Source: Ferruginibacter paludis
Lineage (GTDB): Bacteria > Bacteroidota > Bacteroidia > Chitinophagales > Chitinophagaceae
Length of the DNA: 64,000 nucleotides
Reading direction: 5' to 3'
NCBI RefSeq assembly: GCF_030409685.1
Contig: NZ_JAUFQJ010000015.1
Coordinates: 372,001-436,000 of the forward strand
The notes under the pieces were generated by a model. The model ran no database searches. It was not told where the DNA came from and worked only from the letters and a program-made list of their open reading frames with translations. How positions within the stretch are numbered: position 1 is the stretch's first letter; each line of letters starts with the position of its first letter. This document shows, piece by piece, positions 6,877 through 16,027 of this stretch. The position numbers were made by a program, and so were the translations under genes.

Positions 6877-7869
6877 TCAAAGTACTCTAAAGCCGGCCCT
6901 TGGTCCTCCAGTTGCAAATACAGCCTGCATCCTGGTTTTTTGTCCTGCAGAAAACATGTACATACATGCATCATCAGTATAATCCATATAGTTCATAGTC
7001 ATTTCAACAGGTGTGCCTGTACAGGTACTGTAATGTGGATACGCAGGGCAACCAAAATTGGCTGCATTGTGGGTCGGCGTATCGTTTACCAAATCGCTGC
7101 CGCAATTGGCATCGCCCCAAATATGGCGCAAATTCATCCAGTGCCCTACTTCGTGAGTAGCAGTTCTTCCCTTATCATAAGGTGCAGTAACAGTGCCGGT
7201 ATTGCCAAAAGCATTGTTGTCTATTACTACGCCATCGGTTGCTGTGCTGCCGCCGGGAAATTGCGCATAACCTAAAATACCGCCGCTGAGGTTGCAGCTC
7301 CATAAATTTAATTCAGTGGTTGGGTTGGTAGGATCAATACCGCCACGTTTGCTTTTTTTCATTGCATCATCCGTTCTCCAGCTTGCTTTTGTAGTGGCTT
7401 TTCGAATGATTTTATCCAATACAAAACTTACTCCCACATTGCCAGAAAGTACACTTTGAAATAATGTCGGTGTATTACCATAATCCGAATTCATCGCCTT
7501 AAAATCTGCATTCAAAACAGTAATCTGGGAGTTAATTTGCGCATCAGAGATATTTTCAGCCGCAGAGCTATACAATACATTTACTACCACGGGAATTTCA
7601 ATGGTTCCATCTGCAAGCAACCTTGCCGCATCAGGGCTGGCCATAATTCTGCTGGTAAAGTTTTCAATGTCATCCATACGTTTGCGTAATCCCGGATCTG
7701 CTGCAAGGTTTGCTTGCAAAACTTCCATTGAACCACAGGTACGCCCTTGTAATGGTGATGCAATTGCTACAGCTTCGCCATTAATAGTTGCAGGCTTTTG
7801 ATTATCGACTTTAGTACAGGATGCAAAAAACATCACGCCTGATAAGAGGTAAAAGCTAATTCTTTTCAT
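6877..7869 (-). CDS. M43-family zinc metalloprotease, lipoprotein
   Basis: Metzincin protease of the M43 (pappalysin/cytophagalysin) family. The zinc site HEVGHWMNLRHIWGD holds His239, Glu240, His243 and His249. The Met-turn is the NYMDY segment around residue 295. Six or more cysteines in the last third suggest disulphides, as in secreted members. The N-terminus is a lipoprotein signal with Cys18 (FFASC), so it is probably tethered to a membrane or the cell surface. At 330 residues it is a compact protease without extra domains and without a type IX sorting domain. It stands alone and probably degrades extracellular protein. Nearby peptide transporters would fit that, but they are a separate unit. 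Confidence 0.9.
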   Translation of the reverse strand: MKRISFYLLSGVMFFASCTKVDNQKPATINGEAVAIASPLQGRTCGSMEVLQANLAADPGLRKRMDDIENFTSRIMASPDAARLLADGTIEIPVVVNVLYSSAAENISDAQINSQITVLNADFKAMNSDYGNTPTLFQSVLSGNVGVSFVLDKIIRKATTKASWRTDDAMKKSKRGGIDPTNPTTELNLWSCNLSGGILGYAQFPGGSTATDGVVIDNNAFGNTGTVTAPYDKGRTATHEVGHWMNLRHIWGDANCGSDLVNDTPTHNAANFGCPAYPHYSTCTGTPVEMTMNYMDYTDDACMYMFSAGQKTRMQAVFATGGPRAGFRVL

Positions 7870-7995
7870 GTTTAAAGTTTGGTTAAAAAAGTTCCAAGTA
7901 AATATATTAATTAAGATTATAAATTATGCTTTTGCACGTCGTTAGATATCAACATTTGTGCGCTTACATAAGGCTCGTGAAGACCGGGTCAGTCA

Positions 7996-10047
7996 CTACT
8001 CCATCTCAATTTCACTTTTTTTCATCGCAGTTTTATACAACATCCAGCCCATCACTCCAAACAAAAAAGCACCAAGCAGGTAATACCCATTTTCAGTGAA
8101 TGTTTTTATCAGCCAGCCTTGCAGGCTTATTTTGTCCATACCCGCAGCAATGGCTTCGTTCACGCCTAAAAAAGCAAAAATTACGCCCATTAAAGATCCC
8201 CCTGCAACCAAACCTGTGGCAAACAAATTGCCTGTTTGCAAATCTTCTTCACCTTCTTTTAAAGTATTTTTTTGTTTTTCTTTTACTTTATCAACCATAC
8301 CCCGGATGGCGCCGCCAATAAATATCGGTAGCGTGGTGGATAAAGGCAGATAAACTCCGATGGCAAAATTCAGCGATTTAACGCCGCACAACTCCATCAC
8401 CAAAGCCAGTGCAGCACCTACCAAAACAAAATTCCAGTCAAGGTTAAAAGAGAGAATGCCTTTTATCAAAGTAGCCATCAGCGTGGCCTGCGGCGCATTG
8501 TATTTGGTGCCTATCGCATGTGTAATGCCCTGCGATAACATGGCGGTGCTGGGCGTATCCAGCACTTTTATTGTAATGCCGATAACAATGGAAGAAACAA
8601 TAGCGCCAATAAAAAGTGCAAGCTGCTGGTATTTCGGTGTGGATCCAACTAAATAACCTGTTTTTAAGTCCTGCGACGTAGCACCGGCATTTGCGGCAGC
8701 AATACAAACCATGCCACCAACCACCAATGCCATTGGCTCATAGGATTGACCAGTCCAGCCCACCGCCACAAAAATTAAACAAGTGATCATTACAGTTGCA
8801 ATCGTCATCCCTGAGATGGGGTTGTTGGATGATCCTATAAGTCCCACAATGCGGGAAGAAACGGTAACAAAAAATGCCCCGAACACAATCACCAAAATTC
8901 CAACCAATGCTTTATTAAAAATATTATTGCCAGGTATAATGGGCAATACAGCCATCAATACAACCAGGGCGATGCTGCCAAATAAAACAATCTTAACATT
9001 CAGGTCTTTATCTGTTCTGCTAATGGTGGCGCCGGTTTTATCTTTCACCGAAGCAACACTTTCTTTAAAAGAAGTAATAATGGTAGGAATGGTTTTTATC
9101 AGCGTGATCATTCCACCGGCGGCAACCGCTCCCGCACCTATTTGCCTGATGTACGCCCGATAGATCGCATCTGCTTTATCAGCGAAAGTTAAAGTGACAG
9201 GATCCCAGTTGCCATAGTGTTTGGTGGTATGGGTAAGATCGGCCATAAAGCCCAGTTTGATTTGTTGCAATGCAATTACCTGGTCTGGAATTAAAGAAGA
9301 TAATAACGGTATAAATACCAGCCAGCTTAGCACCCCACCTGCAACTAAAATGCCTGCGATTCTAAAACCAATAATATAACCTACGCCAAGATATTCAGGA
9401 GTAATGTCAGCAGCCACATTTGCCGAAGGGAAAATTTTATTGGATGCTTTTGTGGCAAACGAAGCAGTTTCTGCAACTACCTTAAATGCTCTTTGCAGCA
9501 GGGCATAAACAAAAGCAACGCCTAAACCATAAAAAGCAGTTCTGGCAACCGCACCACCTTTCTCACCTGCTTTTAAAACAGCCGCACAGGCGGTGCCTTC
9601 GGGGTAGGGTAATGTATCATGCTCTTTTACAATCAGCGAACGCCGCAATGGAATCATCATCAGTGTACCAAGCAAGCCGCCAAAAATAGCCAGCACCAGT
9701 ATAATCACATAATCAAAATAATGAACGGAATCTTTTGCTGTTAAAAACAAAAAGCCTGGCAAAGTAAATACTACACCGGATGCAATACTTTCGCCGGCTG
9801 AACCGGTAGTTTGAATGATGTTGTTTTCAAGAATAGTCGTTTTAAACAATCGCTTGCCAAGTGTGATTGCCAGCACCGCAATTGGAATGGAAGCAGAAAC
9901 GGTAAGTCCGGCATTCAATGCCAGGTATACATTGGCGGCGCCAAATAAAATCCCGAAAATGCTGCCCATTACCAGCGCTTTTACGGTAAACTCTTTCATG
10001 TTGGTATCGGCGCTAATAAAAGGTTTAAATATTTTCTGATCGCTCAT
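7996..10047 (-). CDS. OPT-family oligopeptide transporter
   Basis: A 683-residue membrane protein with about 14-16 hydrophobic helices and typical OPT family segments: FTVKALVMGSIFGILFGAANVYLALNAG split by helix breaks, PYPEGTACAAVL, and NPISGMT. Members move oligopeptides or metal chelates with protons. The prokaryotic branch is mostly assigned to peptides by homology. It follows a POT-family peptide transporter after 17 nt on the same strand, so the two form an operon of two unrelated peptide importers. The ATG at 10047 gives a normal short cytoplasmic N-terminus. Confidence 0.92.
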   Translation of the reverse strand: MSDQKIFKPFISADTNMKEFTVKALVMGSIFGILFGAANVYLALNAGLTVSASIPIAVLAITLGKRLFKTTILENNIIQTTGSAGESIASGVVFTLPGFLFLTAKDSVHYFDYVIILVLAIFGGLLGTLMMIPLRRSLIVKEHDTLPYPEGTACAAVLKAGEKGGAVARTAFYGLGVAFVYALLQRAFKVVAETASFATKASNKIFPSANVAADITPEYLGVGYIIGFRIAGILVAGGVLSWLVFIPLLSSLIPDQVIALQQIKLGFMADLTHTTKHYGNWDPVTLTFADKADAIYRAYIRQIGAGAVAAGGMITLIKTIPTIITSFKESVASVKDKTGATISRTDKDLNVKIVLFGSIALVVLMAVLPIIPGNNIFNKALVGILVIVFGAFFVTVSSRIVGLIGSSNNPISGMTIATVMITCLIFVAVGWTGQSYEPMALVVGGMVCIAAANAGATSQDLKTGYLVGSTPKYQQLALFIGAIVSSIVIGITIKVLDTPSTAMLSQGITHAIGTKYNAPQATLMATLIKGILSFNLDWNFVLVGAALALVMELCGVKSLNFAIGVYLPLSTTLPIFIGGAIRGMVDKVKEKQKNTLKEGEEDLQTGNLFATGLVAGGSLMGVIFAFLGVNEAIAAGMDKISLQGWLIKTFTENGYYLLGAFLFGVMGWMLYKTAMKKSEIEME

Positions 10048-10064
10048 GATAAACTATTTTAATA

Positions 10065-11633
10065 TTACTCTTCAATCAGGGACATCATTTTCTTTAGTCG
10101 GTTAGATAACAAAAGGAGAATGATGCCTGCTATTCCGGCCATTATAACAAACAACATAAAAAACTCATAAAGATTTGAAATCTGGTATCCAAGAAAAGAA
10201 GTTGTTTTTCCTGCTGAGGGATATAGAGAGCTTAAAACACCAGCCAGTTTATTACCACCCGCATTCCCCAAAAACCATACAGCCATTAACAGTGAAGCAA
10301 ATCGAAGTGGCGATAATTTATTGAACAATGAAAGACCAATCGGGGAAAGACACAACTCGCCCAAAGTGTGTAACAGGTACATTCCTGTAAGCCAGATCAT
10401 ACTCACCTGTACATTGGCTTGTATGTCTTTTACGCCATAGGCGATCCAGAAATAACCAGAAGCCAGTAAAATAAGACCTAAGCCCATTTTAGCAGGAGTT
10501 GAGGGTTGTTTTTTTCCCATTTTCAGCCAAATCCAAGCTAAAATGGGGGCAAGTATAATGATGAAAGCAGAGTTAAAAGACTGAAAGTAGCTGGAAGGCA
10601 TTGTGTAACCAGGCCATAAATTGAGATTGGTTTGACGGTCTGCAAAAAACACCAGTGAAGCACCGGTTTGCTCGTAAGCACCCCAAAAGAAAATAACAAA
10701 CACTGCTATAATTACCATTACCCATATCCGCTGCTTTTCATGAGCAGTAAGGTTTTTATCGGAAAAAATGAGGATAAGAATAAATAGAAAACTCGCCGAA
10801 AGAAGATAGAAAAGATAGCTCCATTTTGTATCGAGATACATGGCGCCAATCATAACTGCGGCAAATAGCAAAGTACCTATCGCAATATAAGCTGGATTGA
10901 GCCAGATGGCCGATGGTTTTTTAACCAACTTGTGTTCAATACCTGTTAAAGGATCAATAACTACCGGCGTGGCTCCCGGCGTTAAGCCAAGAATATTTCC
11001 ATCCGGAGATTTTACGTATTTATCATGAAAAAGTTTTTGGATCACCAGGCTCAATAACATTGCTACACATCCAACCAAAAATGCCCATCTAAAATCCGCC
11101 GGATTACCGGTTTGACCCACCAGTCCGCAAATAAGTGGTCCTACCATTCCTCCAACATTAATTCCCATGTAAAAAATAGTATATGCAGCATCTTTACGAT
11201 TATCACCATCCGGGTAAAGCTGTCCAACAAGCGAAGAAATATTTGGTTTAAAAAAGCCATTACCTGCAATCATAAAACCAAGGCCAGAATAAAAAAGAAC
11301 CTGTGACAAACCCGGTGAAGAAGCATAAACAGACCCACAAAAAAATAAAATCAACTCACCAATTGCCATTACTAAACCACCAACCAAAATGGATCTTTTA
11401 TTACCCCAGAAACGATCGGCGATATACCCACCCAATAAAGGGGATAGATAAATAAAGCCGATATAACTACCATACAGGTTGGACGAAAAATGATCATCAA
11501 AAAGTAAAGCCTTGGTCATAAAGAGTATCAGCAGTGCCCTCATGCCATAGAAGTTGAACCGCTCCCACATTTCTGTTGCAAACAGTACATACAATCCTTT
11601 TGGGTGGCCTGCGGTTTTTACCTTTTCATTCAT
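10065..11633 (-). CDS. POT/PTR2-family proton-coupled peptide transporter
   Basis: Major facilitator protein of 522 residues that imports di- and tripeptides with protons. The first helix carries the ExxERF motif (EMWERFNFYGMRALL), the proton-coupling signature of the family. The second motif region (FYMGINVGGMVGPLICG) is also present. Twelve to fourteen helices are visible. It is the first gene of a two-gene operon with the OPT transporter. Together they suggest that peptides are an important nutrient. No promoter was firmly identified in the 194 nt between this gene and the divergent purD. Confidence 0.93.
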   Translation of the reverse strand: MNEKVKTAGHPKGLYVLFATEMWERFNFYGMRALLILFMTKALLFDDHFSSNLYGSYIGFIYLSPLLGGYIADRFWGNKRSILVGGLVMAIGELILFFCGSVYASSPGLSQVLFYSGLGFMIAGNGFFKPNISSLVGQLYPDGDNRKDAAYTIFYMGINVGGMVGPLICGLVGQTGNPADFRWAFLVGCVAMLLSLVIQKLFHDKYVKSPDGNILGLTPGATPVVIDPLTGIEHKLVKKPSAIWLNPAYIAIGTLLFAAVMIGAMYLDTKWSYLFYLLSASFLFILILIFSDKNLTAHEKQRIWVMVIIAVFVIFFWGAYEQTGASLVFFADRQTNLNLWPGYTMPSSYFQSFNSAFIIILAPILAWIWLKMGKKQPSTPAKMGLGLILLASGYFWIAYGVKDIQANVQVSMIWLTGMYLLHTLGELCLSPIGLSLFNKLSPLRFASLLMAVWFLGNAGGNKLAGVLSSLYPSAGKTTSFLGYQISNLYEFFMLFVIMAGIAGIILLLLSNRLKKMMSLIEE

Positions 11634-11827
11634 ATGTTTTTTTTGCTGGTGAATGTTGATTTTTATCGCTCAAAGTAGCCAATTTCTTTTAAGTAAAACA
11701 ACCCATACCATTATTTCTCAAAAAATATAAACCGCAGTACCATTGCGTTTAAAAAAATTATGGTTTACTGTGGTGGCTGCTTTAATTTCGCAGCCCATAG
11801 ATTTCACCCAACAATTAAATTAAATAC

Positions 11828-13108
11828 ATGAACATATTATTAGTGGGCGGCGGAGGAAGAGAGCATACACTGGCCTGGAAAATAAACAAAAGTTCCCTTT
11901 GTGATCAGTTATTTATAGCGCCCGGAAATGCGGGCACTCCGCAGTTTGGAATTAACGTACCAATTGCTGTAACCGATTTTGAAGGGCAGGCAACTTTTTG
12001 TATTGCCAATAATATTACTATGCTGATTGTAGGTCCCGAGGAGCCATTGGTAAAAGGCATTTACGACTATTTTAAAAACCGGCCGGATACTGCTCACATA
12101 GAGGTAATCGGGCCTTCAAAAGAAGCTGCCCAACTGGAAGGAAGCAAGGCATTTGCAAAAGCATTCATGCAACGGCATAATATTCCAACAGCGGCGTACC
12201 AGGAGTTTGATTCCAATTCTTATGAGGCAGGTATTGCTTATATCCGCAATCATTCCTTGCCGATTGTCTTGAAGGCAGATGGACTTGCAGCCGGAAAAGG
12301 GGTACTTATTTGCAATAACCACATCGAGGCCCTGGCAGAATTTCAGTTAATGATACAGCAGTCAAAATTTGGCGAAGCTGGTAGAAGGGTGGTAATAGAA
12401 CAATTTCTGGATGGTATTGAACTAAGCGTTTTTGTACTGACTGATGGTATAAATTTCGTTGTACTGCCTGAGGCCAAAGACTATAAAAAAATTGGCGTTG
12501 GAGATACCGGCCCTAATACCGGTGGTATGGGTGCTGTAAGTCCGGTGCCATTTGCTGATGCGGCTTACATGAAGACTGTTACCGAAAAAATTATCAGGCC
12601 TACCATTGAAGGTTTGCAAAAAGAAGCACTCGATTATAAAGGATTTGTTTTTATTGGCCTGATTAATGTAAAGGGAGAACCTTTCGTGATAGAATACAAC
12701 TGCCGCCTGGGAGATCCGGAAACTGAAGTAATTATTCCAAGGATTGAAAATGACCTGATAGCAGTTTTATCCGCTACCGCACAACAACGGTTAAACGAGA
12801 TCGAAATCATTACCAGTAAACAAAGTGCGGTAACAGTGATGGCGGTTAGCGGGGGATATCCCAATGATCATGAAACAGGCAAAGTGATAAATGGTCTTGA
12901 TGATACAAGGCTTAGTAACACAATGATATTTCATGCCGGAACCAGGCTGAATGGTGATCAGGTAGTAACCAGCGGTGGAAGAGTTTTAGCCGTAACTTCC
13001 TTTGGAAACAATCTTGTTGAGGCTGCGGAGCAATCGAATTATATGCTGGAGCAGATACATTTTGATGGCATGTATTTCAGGGAAGATATTGGATTTGAAT
13101 TCAGGTAG
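11828..13108 (+). CDS. purD: Phosphoribosylamine-glycine ligase
   Basis: Cytoplasmic ATP-grasp enzyme for the second step of purine synthesis: phosphoribosylamine + glycine + ATP gives GAR. The N-terminal segment LLVGGGGREHTLAWK is the family start. The ATP-grasp core includes KADGLAAGKGV and GVGDTGPNTGGMGAVSP. The metal-binding EYNCRLGDPETE lies near residue 290. At 426 residues it is complete. It stands alone. The 247 nt between it and mreB hold no further gene. Confidence 0.97.
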   Translation: MNILLVGGGGREHTLAWKINKSSLCDQLFIAPGNAGTPQFGINVPIAVTDFEGQATFCIANNITMLIVGPEEPLVKGIYDYFKNRPDTAHIEVIGPSKEAAQLEGSKAFAKAFMQRHNIPTAAYQEFDSNSYEAGIAYIRNHSLPIVLKADGLAAGKGVLICNNHIEALAEFQLMIQQSKFGEAGRRVVIEQFLDGIELSVFVLTDGINFVVLPEAKDYKKIGVGDTGPNTGGMGAVSPVPFADAAYMKTVTEKIIRPTIEGLQKEALDYKGFVFIGLINVKGEPFVIEYNCRLGDPETEVIIPRIENDLIAVLSATAQQRLNEIEIITSKQSAVTVMAVSGGYPNDHETGKVINGLDDTRLSNTMIFHAGTRLNGDQVVTSGGRVLAVTSFGNNLVEAAEQSNYMLEQIHFDGMYFREDIGFEFR

Positions 13109-13285
13109 TCTGTATCGTATCTATTATCATTCTTGTAATAAAACTATCAGGTAAAGTAACCCGATCGGAGAGGTTTATAACAACAACTAAAAAAATTAGC
13201 AGGACACTTTGCAGGACACGGTTTTCATCCTTTGGTGATTAGTTAAAACCATTCTGTAAATTGTTTGAAAATAAAGTATTTGTCA

Positions 13286-13316
13286 TTGTTAATTCAAATA
13301 AATTAGTTCAACTTTG
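13286..13316 (+). promoter_or_regulatory. Promoter of the mre operon
   Basis: TTG at 13286-13288 and CAACTTTG at 13309-13316 (one mismatch to TAnnTTTG) are separated by 20 nt. Transcription would start near 13321 and give a leader of about 35 nt before mreB. The rest of the 13109-13355 spacer holds only a 9-bp direct repeat (GCAGGACAC at 13199 and 13211). Confidence 0.45.
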
Positions 13317-13355
13317 CGTTCATTATCTCACATTCTTTTTTCTCTAAAATAATTT

Positions 13356-14381
13356 ATGGGTCTTTTTAATTTTTTCACACAGGAAATTGCCATGGATTTG
13401 GGCACTGCAAATACCCTGATAATCTTTAACGATGAAGTTGTTGTAAACGAGCCTTCCATTGTTGCCCTAGACAGAAACAATCCTAAAAATATTTTAGCGG
13501 TGGGTAAAAAGGCATTGATGATGCATGAAAAAACCCATGAAAGTATACGGACGGTACGACCATTAAAAGATGGTGTAATTGCCGATTTTAATGCTGCGGA
13601 ATTAATGATACGGGAAATGATTAAAATGATCTATCCCAAGAAACCACTATTTGCGCCCAGCTGGCGGATGATGATTTGTATACCCAGCAGTATTACTGAA
13701 GTTGAAAAGCGTGCGGTGCGTGACAGTGCTGAACAGGCCGGGGCCAAAGAAGTTTATCTTTTGCACGAACCAATGGCGGCTGCCTTGGGTATTGGCATAG
13801 ATGTGGAAGAACCTGTTGGAAATATGATCATTGACATTGGCGGTGGTACTACTGGTATTACTGTAATTGCATTGGCGGGTATAGTGTGTGATCAAAGCAT
13901 TCGTATTGCTGGTGATGAATTTACAGCTGATATTATGGAAGCGCTCCGCCGTTACCATAGCCTGCTGATTGGCGAACGCACTGCAGAACAGATTAAGATA
14001 CAGGTGGGTGCAGCAATGAAAGATCTCGAAAATCCACCGGATGACATCCCTGTAAATGGACGTGATTTGGTAACAGGTATTCCAAAGCAGGTGATGGTAA
14101 GTTTTCAGGAAGTGGCTGAAGCGTTAGATAAAAGTATTTTTAAAATAGAAGAGGCTATACTAAAGGCATTGGAAACAACACCTCCGGAACTGGCTGCCGA
14201 TATTTACCGCCGTGGCCTTTATCTTACTGGTGGCGGCGCTTTGCTGCGTGGGTTGGATAAACGCATTGCCGCGAAAATAAAATTACCGGTACACGTTGCG
14301 GACGATCCGCTGAAAAGCGTGGTAAGAGGCACAGGCATCGCACTAAAAAATTATGATAAATATCCTTTTGTAATGCGATAG
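13356..14381 (+). CDS. mreB: Rod shape-determining protein MreB
   Basis: Bacterial actin homologue that polymerises under the inner membrane and guides lateral cell-wall synthesis. Actin-fold ATP motifs are present: phosphate-1 MDLGTANTLI near residue 14, phosphate-2 DIGGGTTGITVIA, and the adenosine motif LTGGGALLRGLD near residue 290. The N-terminal GLFNFFTQ is the amphipathic membrane-binding segment. The length of 341 residues is normal. It is the first gene of a five-gene elongasome operon. Confidence 0.98.
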   Translation: MGLFNFFTQEIAMDLGTANTLIIFNDEVVVNEPSIVALDRNNPKNILAVGKKALMMHEKTHESIRTVRPLKDGVIADFNAAELMIREMIKMIYPKKPLFAPSWRMMICIPSSITEVEKRAVRDSAEQAGAKEVYLLHEPMAAALGIGIDVEEPVGNMIIDIGGGTTGITVIALAGIVCDQSIRIAGDEFTADIMEALRRYHSLLIGERTAEQIKIQVGAAMKDLENPPDDIPVNGRDLVTGIPKQVMVSFQEVAEALDKSIFKIEEAILKALETTPPELAADIYRRGLYLTGGGALLRGLDKRIAAKIKLPVHVADDPLKSVVRGTGIALKNYDKYPFVMR

Positions 14382-14510
14382 CCACGGCACAGCTTTTTGC
14401 CTGAATTATCTTCTTTATTGTTCGTGCGTTAAGTTCTTTTGTTTTGAAAACTGTGCTACATATCATATACTCAAGTTGCTCTCCCTTTGAGAGATTTGGA
14501 GGACTGCTTC

Positions 14511-15374
14511 ATGCGTAATATCTTTCTTTTCATTCGCAGGTATTTTAATTTCATTTTCTTCCTGTTGCTACAGGTGTTTTGCATTTATATAATTGTTCAT
14601 TATAACCGTTACCACAATGCGATAGCTTCTGTGTATGTAAATGAAGTAACAGGCCGGGTAAATGAACAATACAACAAAGTAGATTATTATCTGCAGTTAA
14701 AGAAAGCAAATCAGCAACTGGTAGAAGAAAATGAGCGGCTACGCAATGCGGCTAAAACAGATTTTGAAACACCGGATACTTCAGTAAAAATCGTAACTGA
14801 TTCAATTCCATATGACACACTTGGCAATCACCGTAAATGGGCTTACCAGGCGGCCAAGGTAGTATCAAATTCTGTTACGTCACAAAGTAATTTTATTGTT
14901 TTAGGACGGGGTGCCGCACAGCAACTAAAAAAAGACGAAGGCGTAATAGATACAAACAATGGCGTAGTGGGAATTGTAACGGATGTAAGTGACAATTTCG
15001 CCGTAGTTATGAGCATGCTGCATAAAGACAGCCGCATCAATGCGTTGCTAAAGAATGATCCGCAGGGGGGTGGTACGATTGTTTGGGATGGTAAGGAACC
15101 TAATTATTTGTCTATGATTAATGTAAGAAAAAGTGCAAAAGTAGCCAAAGGAGATACAGTGGTTACAAGCGGCATCACTACTACTTTTCCGTATGGATTA
15201 ATGATTGGCACGGTGGAAGAGGTATTACCGGAAAAAAGTTCCAATAACTACATCATCAAAATAAAATCAACAGCTAATTTTTATAATCTTCAGCACGTAT
15301 ATGCTATTGATAATTATCAGCGGGAAGAGATTAATAAATTGGTGGAAAAAGCAAAATCTAAAATTAATAATTAA
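14511..15374 (+). CDS. mreC: Rod shape-determining protein MreC
   Basis: Bitopic inner-membrane scaffold of the elongasome. A membrane helix spans about residues 10-32. A coiled-coil segment follows (residues 60-85, QLVEENERLRNA), then the periplasmic beta-barrel MreC domain (VVSNSVTSQSNFIVLGRG, GVVGIVTDVSDNFAVVM, VVTSGITTTFPYGLMIG). The frame opens at a TTG (14487). The ATG at 14511 gives the conserved MRNIFLFIRRYFNF start and is preferred (287 residues). It is separated from mreB by 129 nt and followed closely by mreD. Confidence 0.95.
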   Translation: MRNIFLFIRRYFNFIFFLLLQVFCIYIIVHYNRYHNAIASVYVNEVTGRVNEQYNKVDYYLQLKKANQQLVEENERLRNAAKTDFETPDTSVKIVTDSIPYDTLGNHRKWAYQAAKVVSNSVTSQSNFIVLGRGAAQQLKKDEGVIDTNNGVVGIVTDVSDNFAVVMSMLHKDSRINALLKNDPQGGGTIVWDGKEPNYLSMINVRKSAKVAKGDTVVTSGITTTFPYGLMIGTVEEVLPEKSSNNYIIKIKSTANFYNLQHVYAIDNYQREEINKLVEKAKSKINN

Positions 15375-15391
15375 TTGCTGCGGCGGCATCG

Positions 15392-15925
15392 ATGAGTACT
15401 CTGGTTAAAAATATTCTGCGGTTTATTTTACTGATACTGGTACAATTTTTTGTGCTGGACAGGGTGCATTTAAGTTACATGGTAACGCCCTATATCTACA
15501 TTTTATTTATCTTCTGGATGCCCTTTAATTTCAGCCGCACCCTGCAAATGGTGCTGGCTTTTTTACTTGGTTTTGCATTGGACAGTTTCCGGCATAATCC
15601 CGGTTTTCACGCGTCAGCCTGTGTACTGATAGCCTATGTGCGGCCCTTTATAATAAATATTATGTTGCCGCATGAAGGCGCAGATACCAACTACGAAGAA
15701 CCATCGCTGAAAAGCATGGGCGGTTTTATACCCTATATGGTATATGCCGGCGTACTAACCCTGCTGCATAATAGCTGGCTTTTTATGCTCGAAGCCCTGC
15801 AATTTGGGAATTTCTGGGAATTTATCGTAAAAACAATGTTTTCTACACTCATCAGCCTGCTACTTATTGTAGTCGCTGAATTACTGTTTTCAAGAAAACA
15901 AAAATTCCGTACCAACACTATTTGA
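15392..15925 (+). CDS. mreD: Rod shape-determining protein MreD
   Basis: Small polytopic membrane protein (177 residues, five to six helices) that completes the MreCD complex linking MreB to PBP2 and RodA. The sequence is weakly conserved, as usual for the family. Recognisable parts are the LVQFFVLDRVHL helix and the FLLGFALDSFRHNPGFHA segment. Position between mreC and pbp2, 17 nt after mreC, is the strongest evidence. Confidence 0.9.
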   Translation: MSTLVKNILRFILLILVQFFVLDRVHLSYMVTPYIYILFIFWMPFNFSRTLQMVLAFLLGFALDSFRHNPGFHASACVLIAYVRPFIINIMLPHEGADTNYEEPSLKSMGGFIPYMVYAGVLTLLHNSWLFMLEALQFGNFWEFIVKTMFSTLISLLLIVVAELLFSRKQKFRTNTI

Positions 15926-16027
15926 ATTATAATGCTTCAGGTTTGTTTAAATGGCCCGACTATAGTTTAAATTTGGTTAAGTACGCCGGCATTTAAATTC
16001 AATTAAGAATAAATTAAACCATAAAAA

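Noticed and set aside
13199..13219. Direct repeat GCAGGACAC twice, 12 bp apart, after purD
   Set aside because: Only two short copies, no link to a gene or structure, likely chance.
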